From assembly GCF_018687715.1 (NCBI RefSeq), contig NC_056760.1, positions 38,144,001-38,208,000 of the forward strand: a stretch of 64,000 nucleotides of DNA. Direction: 5' to 3'. The notes under the pieces were generated by a model that saw only the letters and a program-made list of their open reading frames with translations, was not told the DNA's origin and searched no databases. Source of the stretch: Carya illinoinensis. Lineage: Eukaryota; Streptophyta; Magnoliopsida; Fagales; Juglandaceae. Numbering within the stretch: position 1 is the stretch's first letter; each line of letters starts with the position of its first letter. Both the position numbers and the translations under genes were made by a program. Below, in pieces: positions 10,596-23,700 of the stretch.

Positions 10596-11788
10596 ATGGT
10601 TTTTTCTTCCATCCCAGCTTATCTTGATCCAGCCAACTGGCAACAGGTAAGGGTTTCTTGAATTTGTTCCTATGGTTTCTTTGCCAAAAAAGCGAAAATT
10701 CAAAAGATAAATATTCCTGTTACTTTTGTAATATCTTCTTGAATATACCAGATATTTGAATTTTGTTTTCCTCTACTTTCTTTCTTTGTGTTTTACAGCA
10801 ACCAAATCATCCCGCTGGAACTACTGCTGCTGCGAGCTCACAGCTTCTTCCACCGCCACCGCCGCCACCTCCACAACCTCATGGAGGCGGAAGCTCCGGC
10901 TCGATCCGGCCTGGCTCAATGGCTGATCGAGCTCGCATGGCCAACATACCGATGCCTGAGACCGCATTAAAATGCCCAAGATGCGAATCTACAAACACTA
11001 AATTTTGCTACTTCAACAATTACAGCCTCACCCAACCTCGCCACTTCTGCAAGACCTGCAGAAGGTACTGGACTAGAGGTGGCGCTCTCAGGAATGTCCC
11101 CGTGGGGGGAGGCTGCAGGAGGAACAAAAGGAGCAAAGGGAGCAGTTCAAAGTCCCCAGCAAGCAGCGCCGATCGCCAATCCGGTAGTGCTGGTTCCACC
11201 AGCTCAATTCCCTCTAATAGTGGAACCGCCGGGGATATAATAGGCCTGGGCCCGACTATGCCCCAGCTCCGCTTCATGACTCCTAACTTGCATCAACTCA
11301 CTCACGACTTTGCTGCAAGCGAGATCGGCTTGAACTATGGCTTGAATTACGGCCCGATCTCGGCACCAATGGGAGTGGCTGGTGACTTGAATTTCCACAT
11401 AGGAAGTGCTTTGGGAGGAGGTGCTGGTACCGATGGAGGAGGATCCTTGTTATCGAGTGGGGGTTTAGAGCAGTGGCGGCTGCAGCAAACACAGCAGTTT
11501 CCCTTCTTTGGTGGCTTGGATCCTTCAGTACCGGGGTTGTTTGGGAGTGGTGTTGATGCATCAAGTTACATGGGTGGAGCGAGTCAGGGCCGAGTCAAGG
11601 CGTCTAGCTCGGGAGTTAATCAGCAGGCGGCTTCAGTGAAAATGGAAGAAAATCAGGAACTGAATTTGTCGAGGCAGTTCTTGGGAATCCCTGGCAGTGA
11701 ACAGTATTGGAGTGGTAATACAAGTACTACTGCATGGACAGATCTTTCTGGTTTTAGCTCTTCCTCCACTACCAGAAACCCCCTATAG
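10596..11788 (+). CDS. DOF5.1: Dof zinc-finger transcription factor (DOF5.1/DOF3.6 type)
   Basis: Dof proteins are plant-specific nuclear transcription factors that bind AAAG cores through a single C2C2 finger. The gene has two exons: 10596-10646 ([17 protein letters not shown]) and 10799-11788, giving 346 residues, with GT-AG splicing after Gln17. The short first exon, with intron before the finger exon, and the MVFSS start are typical of this subgroup. The Dof domain is at about residues 74-130: CPRC at 76-79, then [34 protein letters not shown] and [11 protein letters not shown], with all four zinc Cys present. Flanking it are Pro-rich (PPPPPPPP), Ser/Gly-rich and Gln-rich stretches suited to activation or partner binding. 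C-terminal motifs [22 protein letters not shown] and [13 protein letters not shown] support the DOF5.1-like placement. Start choice is firm because upstream frames close and exon 1 matches the family. Exact orthology is less certain. Confidence 0.95.
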
Positions 11789-12036
11789 AGTTTTGCTAGC
11801 TTCCAAGTGGTTTGATCAAGAAGCTCATCTCCATGATGAAGCTTTGGTTTCTTTTTGTTAGTGTGGCTGCAATCAAAGATCCAAAAATTAACTTCAAAGA
11901 CGTAGTTTCATCCAACTCCATAGCATCTACGTACGAACCTTTTAAGTTCCTTGTCCAAGATGAAGAAACTTGAGACGGATCCCGAGGACGTCCTTGTTTC
12001 CAGATGAACTGAAAACCCTAGAAATATGGTAGGTTA

Positions 12037-12069
<33 letters not shown>

Positions 12070-14540
12070 TAATTTTGGTTTCTTCCACTTAGATCTTTTA
12101 CATTTTTGGTTTTCTTTTCATTTCTCGTTTAGCTTTAGATTGGAGTGTATGAACATGTTTACGATAGTGAGTGTTGTGAGATCCTGAGGTTTTTGAACCA
12201 ACCGGACATGATGCTGTCATCATAAGCATTGTCTTGATCAAGGATTTTAATTTAAGTACTTCTATGCTGACAAAATGGCCCATATAATATTTATATATAT
12301 ATAAATAGCATCTACTAATTCTGTGGTTATACGATTGACCTTGCATTATATATGTTCATTACAGATTACAAATACTTCATTAGCAGCTGACCTTCATTAA
12401 TTATAAGCCGATCTTGGTCAAACAGTTCATGTAATTTCTAATTTGACGATCATCCCTGCGATCCTTTTTGTTTTTTTTTTGGGTAAAGATGACTCTCACG
12501 AACCTTTTCTAATATAATTAATTAGTGTTTCGATCACTTTTCGTATATATCTACAACATTGTCAAAGTTTCGTGTCGGTTACTATATATGTAACTAATAA
12601 AAGAATGCTGTTCTGAGAAATCTTGGTACAGTTTCTACCAAGTTTCTAATATCATAATGTTGAGAATAGTAAAGGCCAACTTGACTAACTTTGATACGTT
12701 AGTGTGATTTTAATACATTAATTAATGCACACTTTAAAATTAGTTAGGCATGCATGATCAGAGGATTTTAACATACAACCAACTAATTAACAGTACTTGA
12801 TCATGAATACACTTCAATTTGGGTAATGAAACATTATCACGAATAGACAGTAATTAATTAATATTCTACGACGTTAATTCGTTTCACTCTACTCAACTGT
12901 TTCTAGATATATCATGTGTGTGATGGTCGGAATTAAGGATATAATTACTTCCATTCTAATTCAGGAAACAGACAGAACGCAGATCAAACGGCATGAAACG
13001 GATGGGTTAACATGATAGATAAATTAATGTTAATGAGAAACGTGAATGAAGCATATATGCATGGCTTCTGCTGGCTATGGTAAAGGTCAGGAATGGATAT
13101 CTCATCACGTTTATGGCCCCTAGTTGTGGGTTCTATGTCAACTACCAATTAAGATGATGTTTTTTTATTTTTTTTTAAATATGTTTGGTACTGATTCTTG
13201 TTTTGACGATTACGTCAACCATTAATCAACTTAGTAACTTACGTGAGGTAATTCATCTTGCATCAATCAGCTTTCATCTCGATCAGGTATTGCAAAATTG
13301 ATAGTTATCAAATATTGCTATTGAGCTGTCTCCATCTGCTTCGCTTTCTCATCTCTTTCTCATCAAATATTACTGGAGAGTCTGAGAGCAGATCACCCGT
13401 CGACAGATGTATTAATATTACTCGAAATAATGGCTCCGCTTCTACTACGTACCTGTCGGCTCTTAGGTTCTTACTCATCCGTTGTTCTTTTGATATCTGA
13501 CATTTGTCGGGTCGAAAGTAGAGAATGCATGGATGATCAGAATGAATTTCAACAAACCTGACCAGAGATCATGTGTGGATATATATATATATGTATATAT
13601 ATATATGGACATGATCCCTTGTTAAGAAACTGTAAGCACGACACTGGATTATCATATTATTATATGCAGTCAATTGCGCGGTGTTGTAGCTGACATTCAG
13701 TCATGGGGAATGCGCGCGACAGCATGCAAGAACGCTTGACAGTGATCAGAAAACCCTTACGACCGCGGGGGCGACCACCTTTTGCTGATACGATCTGACC
13801 AAGTCATCGTTATCGGAGTTAGAGACGGTCTTACTCTATTTTTGCAGTGCGTCTGGTCCTAAATTGACAGTCCGATATAGGTCAGAAAATGGACCCTTTT
13901 TTTTTTTTTTTTCTCCGTGATAATCATGATCTGCAGATCATCGGTACTGAACATTAATATCCCAAGTCGATCTCATGGCTTTACTAATATATCCGACATC
14001 ACAAACTATTGTAATAGTGGAGATCAGATTGGAATATTTCAGAATAACTTCAAATTCTGGAGGAGAGGGAAAAAAAATATAGACTGTTTCTTCTACCATC
14101 TTGTCTTGTGCAGCCATACACAAAGTCCAAGAAGTTAATCATTTAACGGGATTCGGATATAGTGTTTGAGATCCAAAATCCCTGCAGTTTTCCACCTCGA
14201 CAACTTTAGTGACTTCCAACTGACTTTCCAAACAAGCAAAATTCTTCAATATATATATATATATATATGCATGTTTGATTAATTATTATTTTTGCATGAG
14301 AAAGAGCATTAATTATTATATATGTTCCCTGAAACCAAAAGAGTTCAAATCAATAAATAGTAATGATCATGGGACTGCATCTGGGTAGGTAAGAATGGTT
14401 GATATATATAGTAAATGGAATGATTTTGTAATAATTTGTAGATGTACTTATTGTTGGGTGAGAACAAAGACTCCAAGACTATGAGGTCATGAAGCGTTAA
14501 TTTCGTGATTTTGATAGCTATATATACACTAACAAAATTA

Positions 14541-14640
14541 TTACAGATATAAAAAATTTATATAAAATAAATTTATAAATTAATAAAATATATTAATTTA
14601 TAAATTTATTTTTATATAATTTATTTGTGACTAAATTACT
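14541..14640. mobile_element. AT-rich foldback MITE
   Basis: Near-palindrome: AAATTTATATAAAATAAATT on the left mirrors AATTTATTTTTATATAATTT on the right around TAATAAAATATATTA. It resembles sequence at 15450-15735 and 26263-26440. Confidence 0.55.
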
Positions 14641-15449
14641 TTTCATATGCTAACACTTTCTTCACTTTCTTCAGCTTCCATCTATCTAGGCTTATAGCTT
14701 TGCCAATTAGTCCTTTGGGAGTAAGACAAAGGGTGTGTCTCAAAAGACGCCAAAATGCCACTCAAAACCATGACCCAAAAAAAGAAAAACTCATAAACAA
14801 AGAAGAAAAAGGAAAGCCATAATAATTATAAATAGGACATTTGGGTCGTCTTTGAAAACTGTTAAAGACAGAATTCTCGAACTTTGTTGCTGAAGAATAT
14901 AAATGTTGAGATATGGAGGGAAGAACACCACCTGCCTCCTATGCAAACTGGTGAGTCAAAGAATGTCTGACCCTTTTGCGTTTTCCAATCGCGTGAGGGA
15001 CTAGTGTCTCGTCACGACTCACATGAAAACAAGGTACTGTTCTGTCAGTATGAGGAAGCTGACAGTGGTGTCTTTTTCCGGTTGTGCACGCGCTCCATAG
15101 CAGCGTGGAAGTTTGAATCTGCCTTATTGTTATATACTCCGCTCCCATGTAATCGCTCATGTTTCTGACACTAACTGATCAGAGTGGTCCAAACATCAAG
15201 GACTTCACTTGCGAACACTTTCAGGCCGGTTGGTTGATATGTTGGTTTGTTTGAGGTTTGCTGCTCATGAGTTTTTCTAGGAATTTGAATGCTGGGTTTC
15301 ATGTTATAATTAAGTACAAGATCTCGTATTTCAGAATGCCTGTCTTTTAGATGATTATAATTATGGCGATAAATTTTGAAATATATAGGCAAAAAGTTGG
15401 ATAGAATTGTCTGGAACTATCGAATATCTAAGAGAAATGCTTCGTCCAC

Positions 15450-15735
15450 GGATAAATTTTATAAAAATAAATTTATAAATTGAAATGATTTATTACGATA
15501 TATATTGAATATATTTAAAAGAAAAAAAAGTTTACAATCCAACATATCATATCAAATCGATCATCTCAATTTATAAGATTATTTTTATAAATTTTTTTTG
15601 TAGATATAAAAAAAATACTTAATCTATAAATAGATTTTAAAAAAATAAGCTTATAAACTGACATGACTACAATTCAACGTATCACACCAGCTCACATTAG
15701 TTTGTAAATTTATTTTAATGATATCTTTTTGTGAA
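15450..15735. mobile_element. AT-rich MITE, possibly two tandem copies
   Basis: The ends resemble each other in inverted orientation: GGATAAATTTTATAAAAATA on the left and AAATTTATTTTAATGATATC on the right. Internal repeats of ATAAATTTATAAATTGAAATG type suggest a double or nested copy. Ends are approximate. Confidence 0.5.
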
Positions 15736-15919
15736 TATAACATCATTTTATTGTAACTATATATATATATAACAAGAAAAAAGTTTGTGAGACTAATCAT
15801 CCACTACTAACATAGAAATAAAAATGAATAAGGTGACCAGAAAAGATCAAGATACTCGACCAGATTTGAAGTTGGAATTCATGGAACTTATAACTTTTTA
15901 AAACGTTTTATTGAGTGTA

Positions 15920-15961
<42 letters not shown>

Positions 15962-16188
15962 ACAATATTCTTTGTTTGATGAATTTAGTGGGTCGCTGCA
16001 TGATAAATTATACACCATGCATGCTTATTACCAAAAAAAAAAAAAAAGTGACAGCTAATTAATCTTAAAAGCAATAAAATAATGACAAAGAACACGTACG
16101 TCATCTCAGTCTTTAAGAAACTTCTGAGATATAGCCGCAATATTAATAATATTAATACAAAGATGGAGTACTGTATTCATACGTACAT

Positions 16189-16234
<46 letters not shown>

Positions 16235-16366
16235 CAAACTTGGGGGTTGGCCATCTTGAAAGAAAGGAATCTTGGGGAGTGTTTGGATTTGCTTTTTGCA
16301 AGAACCAAGGCTGCTTGCCAGGAACGAATAAAGCACATTCAAAACCGTCAAAAAAAAATAAATAAA

Positions 16367-16417
<51 letters not shown>

Positions 16418-17726
16418 GAGTCACAGTCACGTCTGACTATCTTGGTCTATCTCACGGTTGGGCTGTCGGTTCCTTCATGCATTTGTTCAGTAATCAAGGG
16501 GAGGGGTACGTAATGATCATAGTGATCCGAAATTGTCGATGTTGAAATGCGGGTATTTAATTACGTACGAATAATATTATATCTCAAACTGTATATATGA
16601 TCTGCAAAGATAGTAGGCGCTGGCCGGCCATGTAAAGAAGGAACTTAACTGTACGAACGAAATTATAGAGTAGTTGGTACTAGAAGGATTTGAAGGCTCG
16701 AAAATCCAAGCCAAATCTGTTAAAATGTTCCTGGACCTCTTGCCGGCATTCCTTCTCTCTATTTTTTACTGTTCAACAATATCATCTCTTCATGCATGTT
16801 GATGCCTTCAACCCTCATGCATAGATCGATGTGCATGCGCGAGTCCTCCCTCTATGTGGCTCAGACGCGCGCGCGCGCACACACAACAGCTTTACTTTTG
16901 TATGGTTCTTAATATCTCTTTAGACAATCTCCATGAACGTAAGAGGTCGTGGAGAAATTAAGAAAGTGAGATATTCTGAGATTCCAAGATCGAGCTGCTT
17001 CTGATCAAGTTGATCTCCTCGTGATCGATCACGTTCTCCCACGTGTTTAATCAAGCACATGCATATCCCAGATTTTAGATTCCTCACTAGATCATTTCAT
17101 GAATACCAAATTTAAATTTCCCGACCAAGATGAAACTGGCGAACTAGCTTAATTGTTTCCTTATAAACGATGAGAAAGTTCAATCTGGTAAGGTTTTTTT
17201 AAAGATTTGTCCCACACAGAATGCTTTCCAGAATAAGATCAAATTAATAATCTGGAAGGAGGGTCCCCTGCCTGTGGGCCAAACATTAACGCTCTATCTT
17301 TACCAGCTTTTGTAGGTTAGCTTAATTTTATATATATGTATGTATTAGCATCCAATGAAGTTACTTTTGCAACAATATCATGTGTGATATTTGTGGCGTA
17401 TATATTGCATTGTGTTAGCTAGCAGTCGATCAGTGATGATTAGTAAAACTAAAAAAGCCTTAATTGATGCATGAATTGAATGGCGCGCATATATAATTCT
17501 GTGCATGCAGCATGAGATGGCCATTAATTCAGCAATTATTATGACACATATATTATTATATTATATAGGCATTATTTTAAGATTAATTCTAAAGAAAAGT
17601 AGTCCTAGCTGCTATAGTACTTAGCTATTACATTATCATGGATGCTTTGTCATTAGTTCATGATCACTCCCACACATTCACGTGTATCAATTCAAATTAT
17701 AGTAATTCTGTCGTACCAAATAATTA

Positions 17727-17940
17727 GAGGCTATTTGGATTGAGAAATACTTTCAATCCATCTCATCTCATTATTAATAAATTTTTAAATTTTTAAATAA
17801 AATATAATAAATAATTCAACATTTTCAAATCTCAAAATAATAATAATATTAAAAAATAATATTCTAATAATATTTTATTCCACTTTTAATTTTCATAAAA
17901 AATCATATATCTCATCTCATCTCACTATCAAAATAACCAT
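17727..17940 (+). mobile_element. MITE, GTTTGGAT-type family
   Basis: Left end GGCTATTTGGATTGAGA pairs with a right end reading TCTCACTATCAAAATAACC. The interior AATAATAATATTAAAAAATA is shared with the copies at about 50.9, 58.6 and 60.8 kb. Length about 215 bp. Confidence 0.65.
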
Positions 17941-18278
17941 ATATATATATATATATATCGTACCGAAAAGAAAAATTGTATGCCATCGTGTATAATAAAT
18001 CTATAATTTTCTAGGTATTTGAAATTTGGGATCTTTCATATTAAAATTACAACCCTGATCATATTGATAAAAATATATAATAAACTTTGGTAAAATCATC
18101 ATCTTATGGAAGCTGAAGATCAGGCTAGGGGTTCAAATTTGTTGATTATATATATATACTTATTCAAAGCTAGCTAGCTAATTAATGCGCTCTTACAATA
18201 TCAATGAAACAAAACAGAGAGAAAAAAAAGAAAGCTGGAAGAAGTATTCAGCTATAGCATGTATAGGTGTAGGATATC

Positions 18279-18332
18279 ATGATCTTTTGCGAAGTGCGGT
18301 GTCGTATGATCTTTTGCGAAGTGCGGTGTCGT
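18279..18332 (+). repeat. Perfect 27-bp tandem duplication
   Basis: A 27-base unit beginning ATGATCTTTTGCGAAG occurs twice head to tail without mismatch (18279-18305 and 18306-18332). Confidence 0.95.
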
Positions 18333-18454
18333 AGTCCTCATGCAAAACAAAGTACTTGATGTGTTTTGTCCGCTAAATATAATAATAATTTATGACATTA
18401 ATTGTCAACAACAGCGTCTATGATATATTATTGTCATATTTAAAAATCAGATTT

Positions 18455-18590
18455 TTTATAATACAGTTATTTTTATATATTTTATTAATATCATTAATTA
18501 AATTAATTATTTTTTATTAAAAAAATGACATAATCAATTATATTAATAGAGTATATAATAAATATATAAAAATTACTGTATATACAAATT
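18455..18590. mobile_element. AT-rich foldback element
   Basis: ATACAGTTATTTTTATATAT on the left is matched on the right by the inverted TATATAAAAATTACTGTATA. The centre contains a further inverted AATTAATT segment. MITE-like; ends and duplication unclear. Confidence 0.5.
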
Positions 18591-19261
18591 AGTTTGTTTA
18601 TGAGCACGCCATTTTATATATATTCTTTGTTATAATACATATAATGCGGTGGATTTTTCTCATTTCTTTAATCCCTTCATATATATATATATATATATAT
18701 ATCATACATATGTATGTATATATATATATATATATGCATGGAATGGATTCTTGCGTGAGGAAGCACTCCTATCGATATATGATATATATTTAAATTAGCT
18801 AGCCAGCCTTTTCAAACGCATCAATCTGGTGGCCGTAAGAGAGATTTTGTAAGATCCTTGAGCAGAACAAAAACAATAGAATATACGCAGCAGATGATTT
18901 AATTAAGAAGCAACACATATTATTTTATCTAATTGAAACATAATTGAGCTCCATAAGCAAAAACAATTCCTCGTCAATGTCGGTCTTTGAGCACGGAGAA
19001 TACGCTCTATCTGTCAGGTACGTACTGGCCCCCACTCTCTCTCTCTCTCTCTAATCTTTCTACGGCGTTCTTACTGCGAAACCTATACATCTCTAGTTCA
19101 ATCTCACTTATTTTTTAAATATTTAAATACATAAATTTTTTAATAATAATTTTATAATATAATGTATTAATTAAATCACATCATTTTGTGATTTAATAAA
19201 ATAAAATAAAAAAGGAAAGCATATGATTTTTTTATATTAAATACAGCTCGCAAGTAATATT

Positions 19262-19389
19262 CACTACAAGAAAAACGGGCAATTGCGACCAATTTATAGC
19301 AACGAAAAGAGTATTAGCAACCAATTTTGGTTGCTAATACTCTTTTCGTTGCTATAAATTGGTCGCAATTGCCCGTTTTTCTTGTAGTG
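19262..19389. mobile_element. CACTA-type hairpin MITE, 128-bp palindrome
   Basis: The element begins CACTACAAGAAAAACGGGC and ends with the exact reverse complement. The 63-base arms (19262-19324, 19327-19389) appear fully complementary around a 2-base TT centre. CACTACAAGAAAA is the characteristic terminal repeat of plant CACTA (En/Spm, CMC) transposons. ATT at 19259-19261 and 19390-19392 is the 3-bp target-site duplication expected of that superfamily. It is non-autonomous, with no coding capacity. Near-perfect arms imply a recent insertion or ongoing arm homogenisation. Confidence 0.9.
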
Positions 19390-19392
19390 ATT

Positions 19393-20753
19393 ATCTAAAT
19401 ATTAAAGAATGATGGAGTAGATCAATCTAATCTATATAACGTGTCCTAAGTACTGTGAGAATGTTTGAATCATATGAGTTTTGTCTAACCTGCAACAGTG
19501 TTCCGCCCACATAGGTCAAATTCAAAGTGAACCCCAACTCAAAGCCAACATTATAACCACTTAAATCGTGATTAATGAAGACCTTAGCCACCAACCAAAT
19601 CTTGGAATTATCTTGTTCCTTGACTTTAGTGTTGACTTCAAAATAAGAACAAGACCAGGGTTGGTAGCACACAAATAAATTACATTAATCTGGCACCAAC
19701 ACCTTCACAATATTTCTCAAGTCAAGACAAATTACAAGGTCAATTTCCATGCATCTGGTGCATACAGTACGGATTCCCTGTCCTTTCTTTTATTTTTTTC
19801 TTATTTTTTTAACAGATATATTACATTTTCTTTTACAAATAATACACACTCGCTTACATGGTCCTATATCCTACAGCCTGCACTGAGACATGTGAGAGGC
19901 CCATTCAAACATCTTGCAAATCCAACTTGGTTGTCCAAAGAGAACGCTCGAAATTTCTTGGAAATTTCTCTTTTGGAGAAAGGGCTGGCTGCTTGTGTAG
20001 TTGAATGATAAACCCCTTCAAAAAAGAAAGAGAAAAACTTGGATAAAAATGCGACCTTTAAGGAATAGACAAAGGCCTCTCTTCGCCACATGATTTTTTT
20101 GGGGCCTTGTTGGATTGACGACCAAAAAGTTGGTTTATCAACCACATAATATTCGACGCTCAATGTATTGGCAATTCTCTCTTTTCCGATTGACACTGAT
20201 TAGCACTACTCTCAAACAATTAGCACCACCTTATGTAATGACAATCGGTTTTGCCTTTTTATTCAGAATCTCACTGTTTTGAAATGGTAACCTTTCCTTC
20301 TATTTCTTATCTCTACCTCACTGCCTAAACAAAACAAAAAAGAAGAAAAGTTAATAGTTGATGTTCGAGAAAGCAACGACTGTAGTAGCCCTATGAACAG
20401 ATCAATTTTGCATACAGACTGAGATCCAATGGGCCAGGTTGGGATCCAGATGGAGATATGGTACAAGAAAACGTATGAATGCAGACTCCAAATTATGTAG
20501 GCAAATATACTTTCCATTATAGATTTTGTTCCACTGCAGAAGTTTCTAGTTCATCAGCAGAGTTGCATTAATAGACAATTATATCTGCGCCTCAACCTTA
20601 CCCATTCACACCAAAAAAAAAAAGTATTTACCACACCTATCGACTACCTAACATAAATTACCACATTATAATGCCAGTTGACTGACTTTCCCTAAAAGAA
20701 GAACATAATGAACAATAATATGCTTGACACGAAACAAAATGGAAATTAAGACC
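19393..20753. other. 3' flank of the PUB13-like gene, no gene recognised
   Basis: An 81-codon frame on the minus strand (19427-19672) contains FEVNTKVKEQDNSKIWLVAK and has no motif I recognise. It may be chance or a decayed exon. The part nearest 20754 should contain the 3' UTR of the ligase gene. Confidence 0.3.
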
Positions 20754-23700
20754 TTAGCTATCATCTGTGCCATTTGCTACAGATTGCTGATATGATGGCT
20801 GAGCCAGAGGATGGGCACTGGCTTGCATCTGAGTTTGTTCATGATGCTCTCCAGATCTACCTATAATCTCAATCAACTGTTCAGCCTTCCGCTTGCCCCT
20901 CTCTGTACCATTTGTTGCCAGGTCCACGAGGGGAGTAATTACACCAAGTGCCTTAGCCTCCGAGAGATGCTGAGGATCTCCACCACAAAGGTGCACCAGC
21001 ACTGCGGCTGCATTCTCTCTATTTTTAGGAGATCCATTCTCGACTAACATCACCAAAGTTGACACAGCATTCAAAGCTCCAATGGCGACTTTTCCTTCAG
21101 GGTTACCAGCCAGTAGTGCCATAATGGCCAATGCCTCATCCACCATTTCACCACCAGATTCTGTAAGTAGTGTCATCAGAATGGGTGCAACACCGGCCCT
21201 GACTGCCCGCCCCTTGTTCCCTTGATATATGCACAAATTGAATAGTGCTGATGCTGCATCTGCCTTCCCCCTCTGGCTACCTTCAATTAGAAGTGTTACC
21301 AGTGCCGGGATTGCTCCAGATGCACCAATAGCTACTTTGTACTCATCCACCATAGACAAGCTAAAAAAAGTGGCTGCTGCATTCTCTCGTGCCTCCATAC
21401 TCCCATTCTTGAGCACATGGAGGATTCCAGGAATGGCCTTAGAGGATATTATGCTACCTTTGTTAACCTCACAAATAGATAGGTTCAATAGAGCAGTAAC
21501 TGCATGCTCTTGGGTGCGAATGTCAGGTACAAATAGGAGGCCAACAAGGAGGGGTATGGCACCAGCCACACCAATCAACACACGGTTATCACCATTGTGC
21601 TTGGCAAGAAGACGGAGCTCGCCTACAACAAGTTTAGAACTTGTTATATAAAATGTAATGTATCAAATTATGAAAGGTTTCAGAGACCTCAGTGAGGAAT
21701 TAAAAATGCTCGTCCTTGAGTCCTGGATAAAAGGAAGTCTGATAAAGAAAAATCTCTCTCTCTATTAAACTTATGTTTAACAAAGAGAGAATGACAGAAC
21801 ACTGGCAGTGGTGATGCGCCGATGAATGTTACTTTTGCACTATTGCAAAAGAAATAATATATATATAGGTGACTGACAAGTCAAAACCTGTTGTAATTCA
21901 TGGGTTATTTACTGCCTAAACACGTGAAGGATAACAAGGTTCACTTGATTGGTTCTCCTTTTCTTCATTCTATTCTACCACGTGCAGCAACTCCACCTCT
22001 AAAAATTACATATAAAATGAATGGCAGATTTATTTATATCTTTTACTACTATCAAGAGCGCTTGCTCAAACGTTTACCTATTCATATTTTTAAGTCATTG
22101 CTGGATAAAATCAAATATTTCAACAGCAGAGACATACAGACAGGAACATTTCAAAAGAAAAGGAGGCATGTGTTAGCAAAAGTTGCAAATAAGAGTAAAC
22201 CATATCTTCCATCATAGAAATTCGGAGGGAAAGCCCAAGATGTTCAAACTTTTGTTACGCTCACCTGCAGCAGTCTTCTGGTCTTCGATATTGTCAGAGG
22301 TTAGCTTGCTCAGGAGAGCTTCAAGCTCCACAATTTCAATTGAACCAGCATATGCAACCCTACCTTGGTGTGAATTGCCTGATCGTTTAGGAGATTCCAT
22401 CCCATTCACCTCACACCATGTGGAGATTAGGCTAGATAAAACATAGTTGGGGGTAAGGATGGAATTGGAAATGATCTGCTGTGTCTTTGGACATGTTCCA
22501 TGTCCTGCGTCAAGCCATTTCTTAATGCAAGCTCGCTCGTAAGTCTTCAAAAACAGAAAGAGCTTCGTGAGAAGTTTATAAGTAAAATCAGCAACTCTTA
22601 AAAATCAAACTCCGGAACTTTGTAACCAAAAATGAGCAGCCAGAAATGAGAATTTATAATTATTTGTTAAAAAAAAAAAAGTACACATTGAGCACAAGTC
22701 ACTGGATAGAGAAGTTTAACATTTACACTCACTGGCTTCTTATTAGAGTTTTTCCCAGAAGAAAATACATAAAGAAAACCTTTCCAACACAACAAAAGAA
22801 TAGAACTAGGAACCAACATAAATTACTCAAATCTTTATTTTAATTACAAACCTGCCCTGTGGAAATGATGACAGGATCTTTCATCAACTCCAGTGATATT
22901 GGGCAACGAAAATCTTCTGGTACAACTGGTGATTGGGTACACTTCTCAGTGCATTCCTGGTCACTACAACGTGCAGAATTATTATTACTGGAAGATGGAC
23001 TAATGTTGCAATATTCTGTCTGCAGATAATGTTCAAATTTTTTCAGCAGCATAGACATCTTCTTTACAGTATCATCTACGCCTTCATCATGGGAACCAAC
23101 CATCTGCAGTAGAGCTAGTGATTCTTCCTTGATGTCTTCAATTTCCATAAACTTGAGCTTCTCGCATAATATACGTACAGCCCCTGCATCAATATCTATA
23201 TCATTGCTCTTGTTGTAGATGGATAGAAGTTCCTCGTACAGCTCCAAGTCAGGTGCATCAATCCGTTCCTTGGCTCTTTTAAATTGAGTATGCAAAAGCT
23301 CAACCTGAAAATAGCACATTTGAATAATGAATGTTAACATTTAAAAAAAATGATAAAACACCATTAGACATGACTGCAAATTTGTTAAGCTAAAACATGA
23401 GAGAATTGGTGCTTGATAAAGATCCCATTTTGGGCCATATGCTGACTCTCTAAACTAAAACGACCCCACTTTGGGCTCCAAGTCAGCATGAGAGGGCCTG
23501 TTTGGAAACCCTCAATAGCAGCAAGGACTCTCCGTGTAAGGGGCTTAGCACAGTGGAGGTGCACTGCTGCAGACTTTTTTGCAATGTGGTATCCATTGGA
23601 AGATGTGTCCTTTCTCCAACTTTGAATGAGCCATGTGCAGATCTGAGGAGAGGCCTCTTTCTCCAACTATGGGTCTTTCAATGTTCTCCTTCATGGGATC

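Larger units (their letters stand above)
11789..17720. other. Gene-poor intergenic region downstream of the Dof gene
   Basis: No ORF with recognisable motifs, no tRNA and no rRNA were seen. The region holds an (ATT)n repeat at about 12035-12070, several (AT)n tracts (13580-13607, 14252-14268, 15928-15954, 16199-16232), a (CT)n(CA)n pair at 16371-16418 and (CG)n at 16866-16878. Foldback elements lie near 14541-14640 and 15450-15735. The rest is unassigned AT-rich sequence; promoters or small RNA genes cannot be excluded. Confidence 0.5.

Noticed and set aside
10372..10703. Minus-strand frames with long Arg-Glu repeats
   Set aside because: Translation of the (CT)n repeat in the Dof leader; the same artefact occurs near 6627-6824, 16106-16414 and 28803-29042.
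13670..13760. Possible miRNA precursor in a GC-richer patch
   Set aside because: I found no known plant miRNA sequence and no convincing stem by eye.
19427..19672. 81-codon minus-strand frame with plausible protein-like composition
   Set aside because: No recognisable family, no supporting splice structure and an adjacent transposon; kept only as a note in the flank description.
21229..21651. 140-codon plus-strand frame
   Set aside because: Antisense shadow of the PUB13-like ARM-repeat exon.
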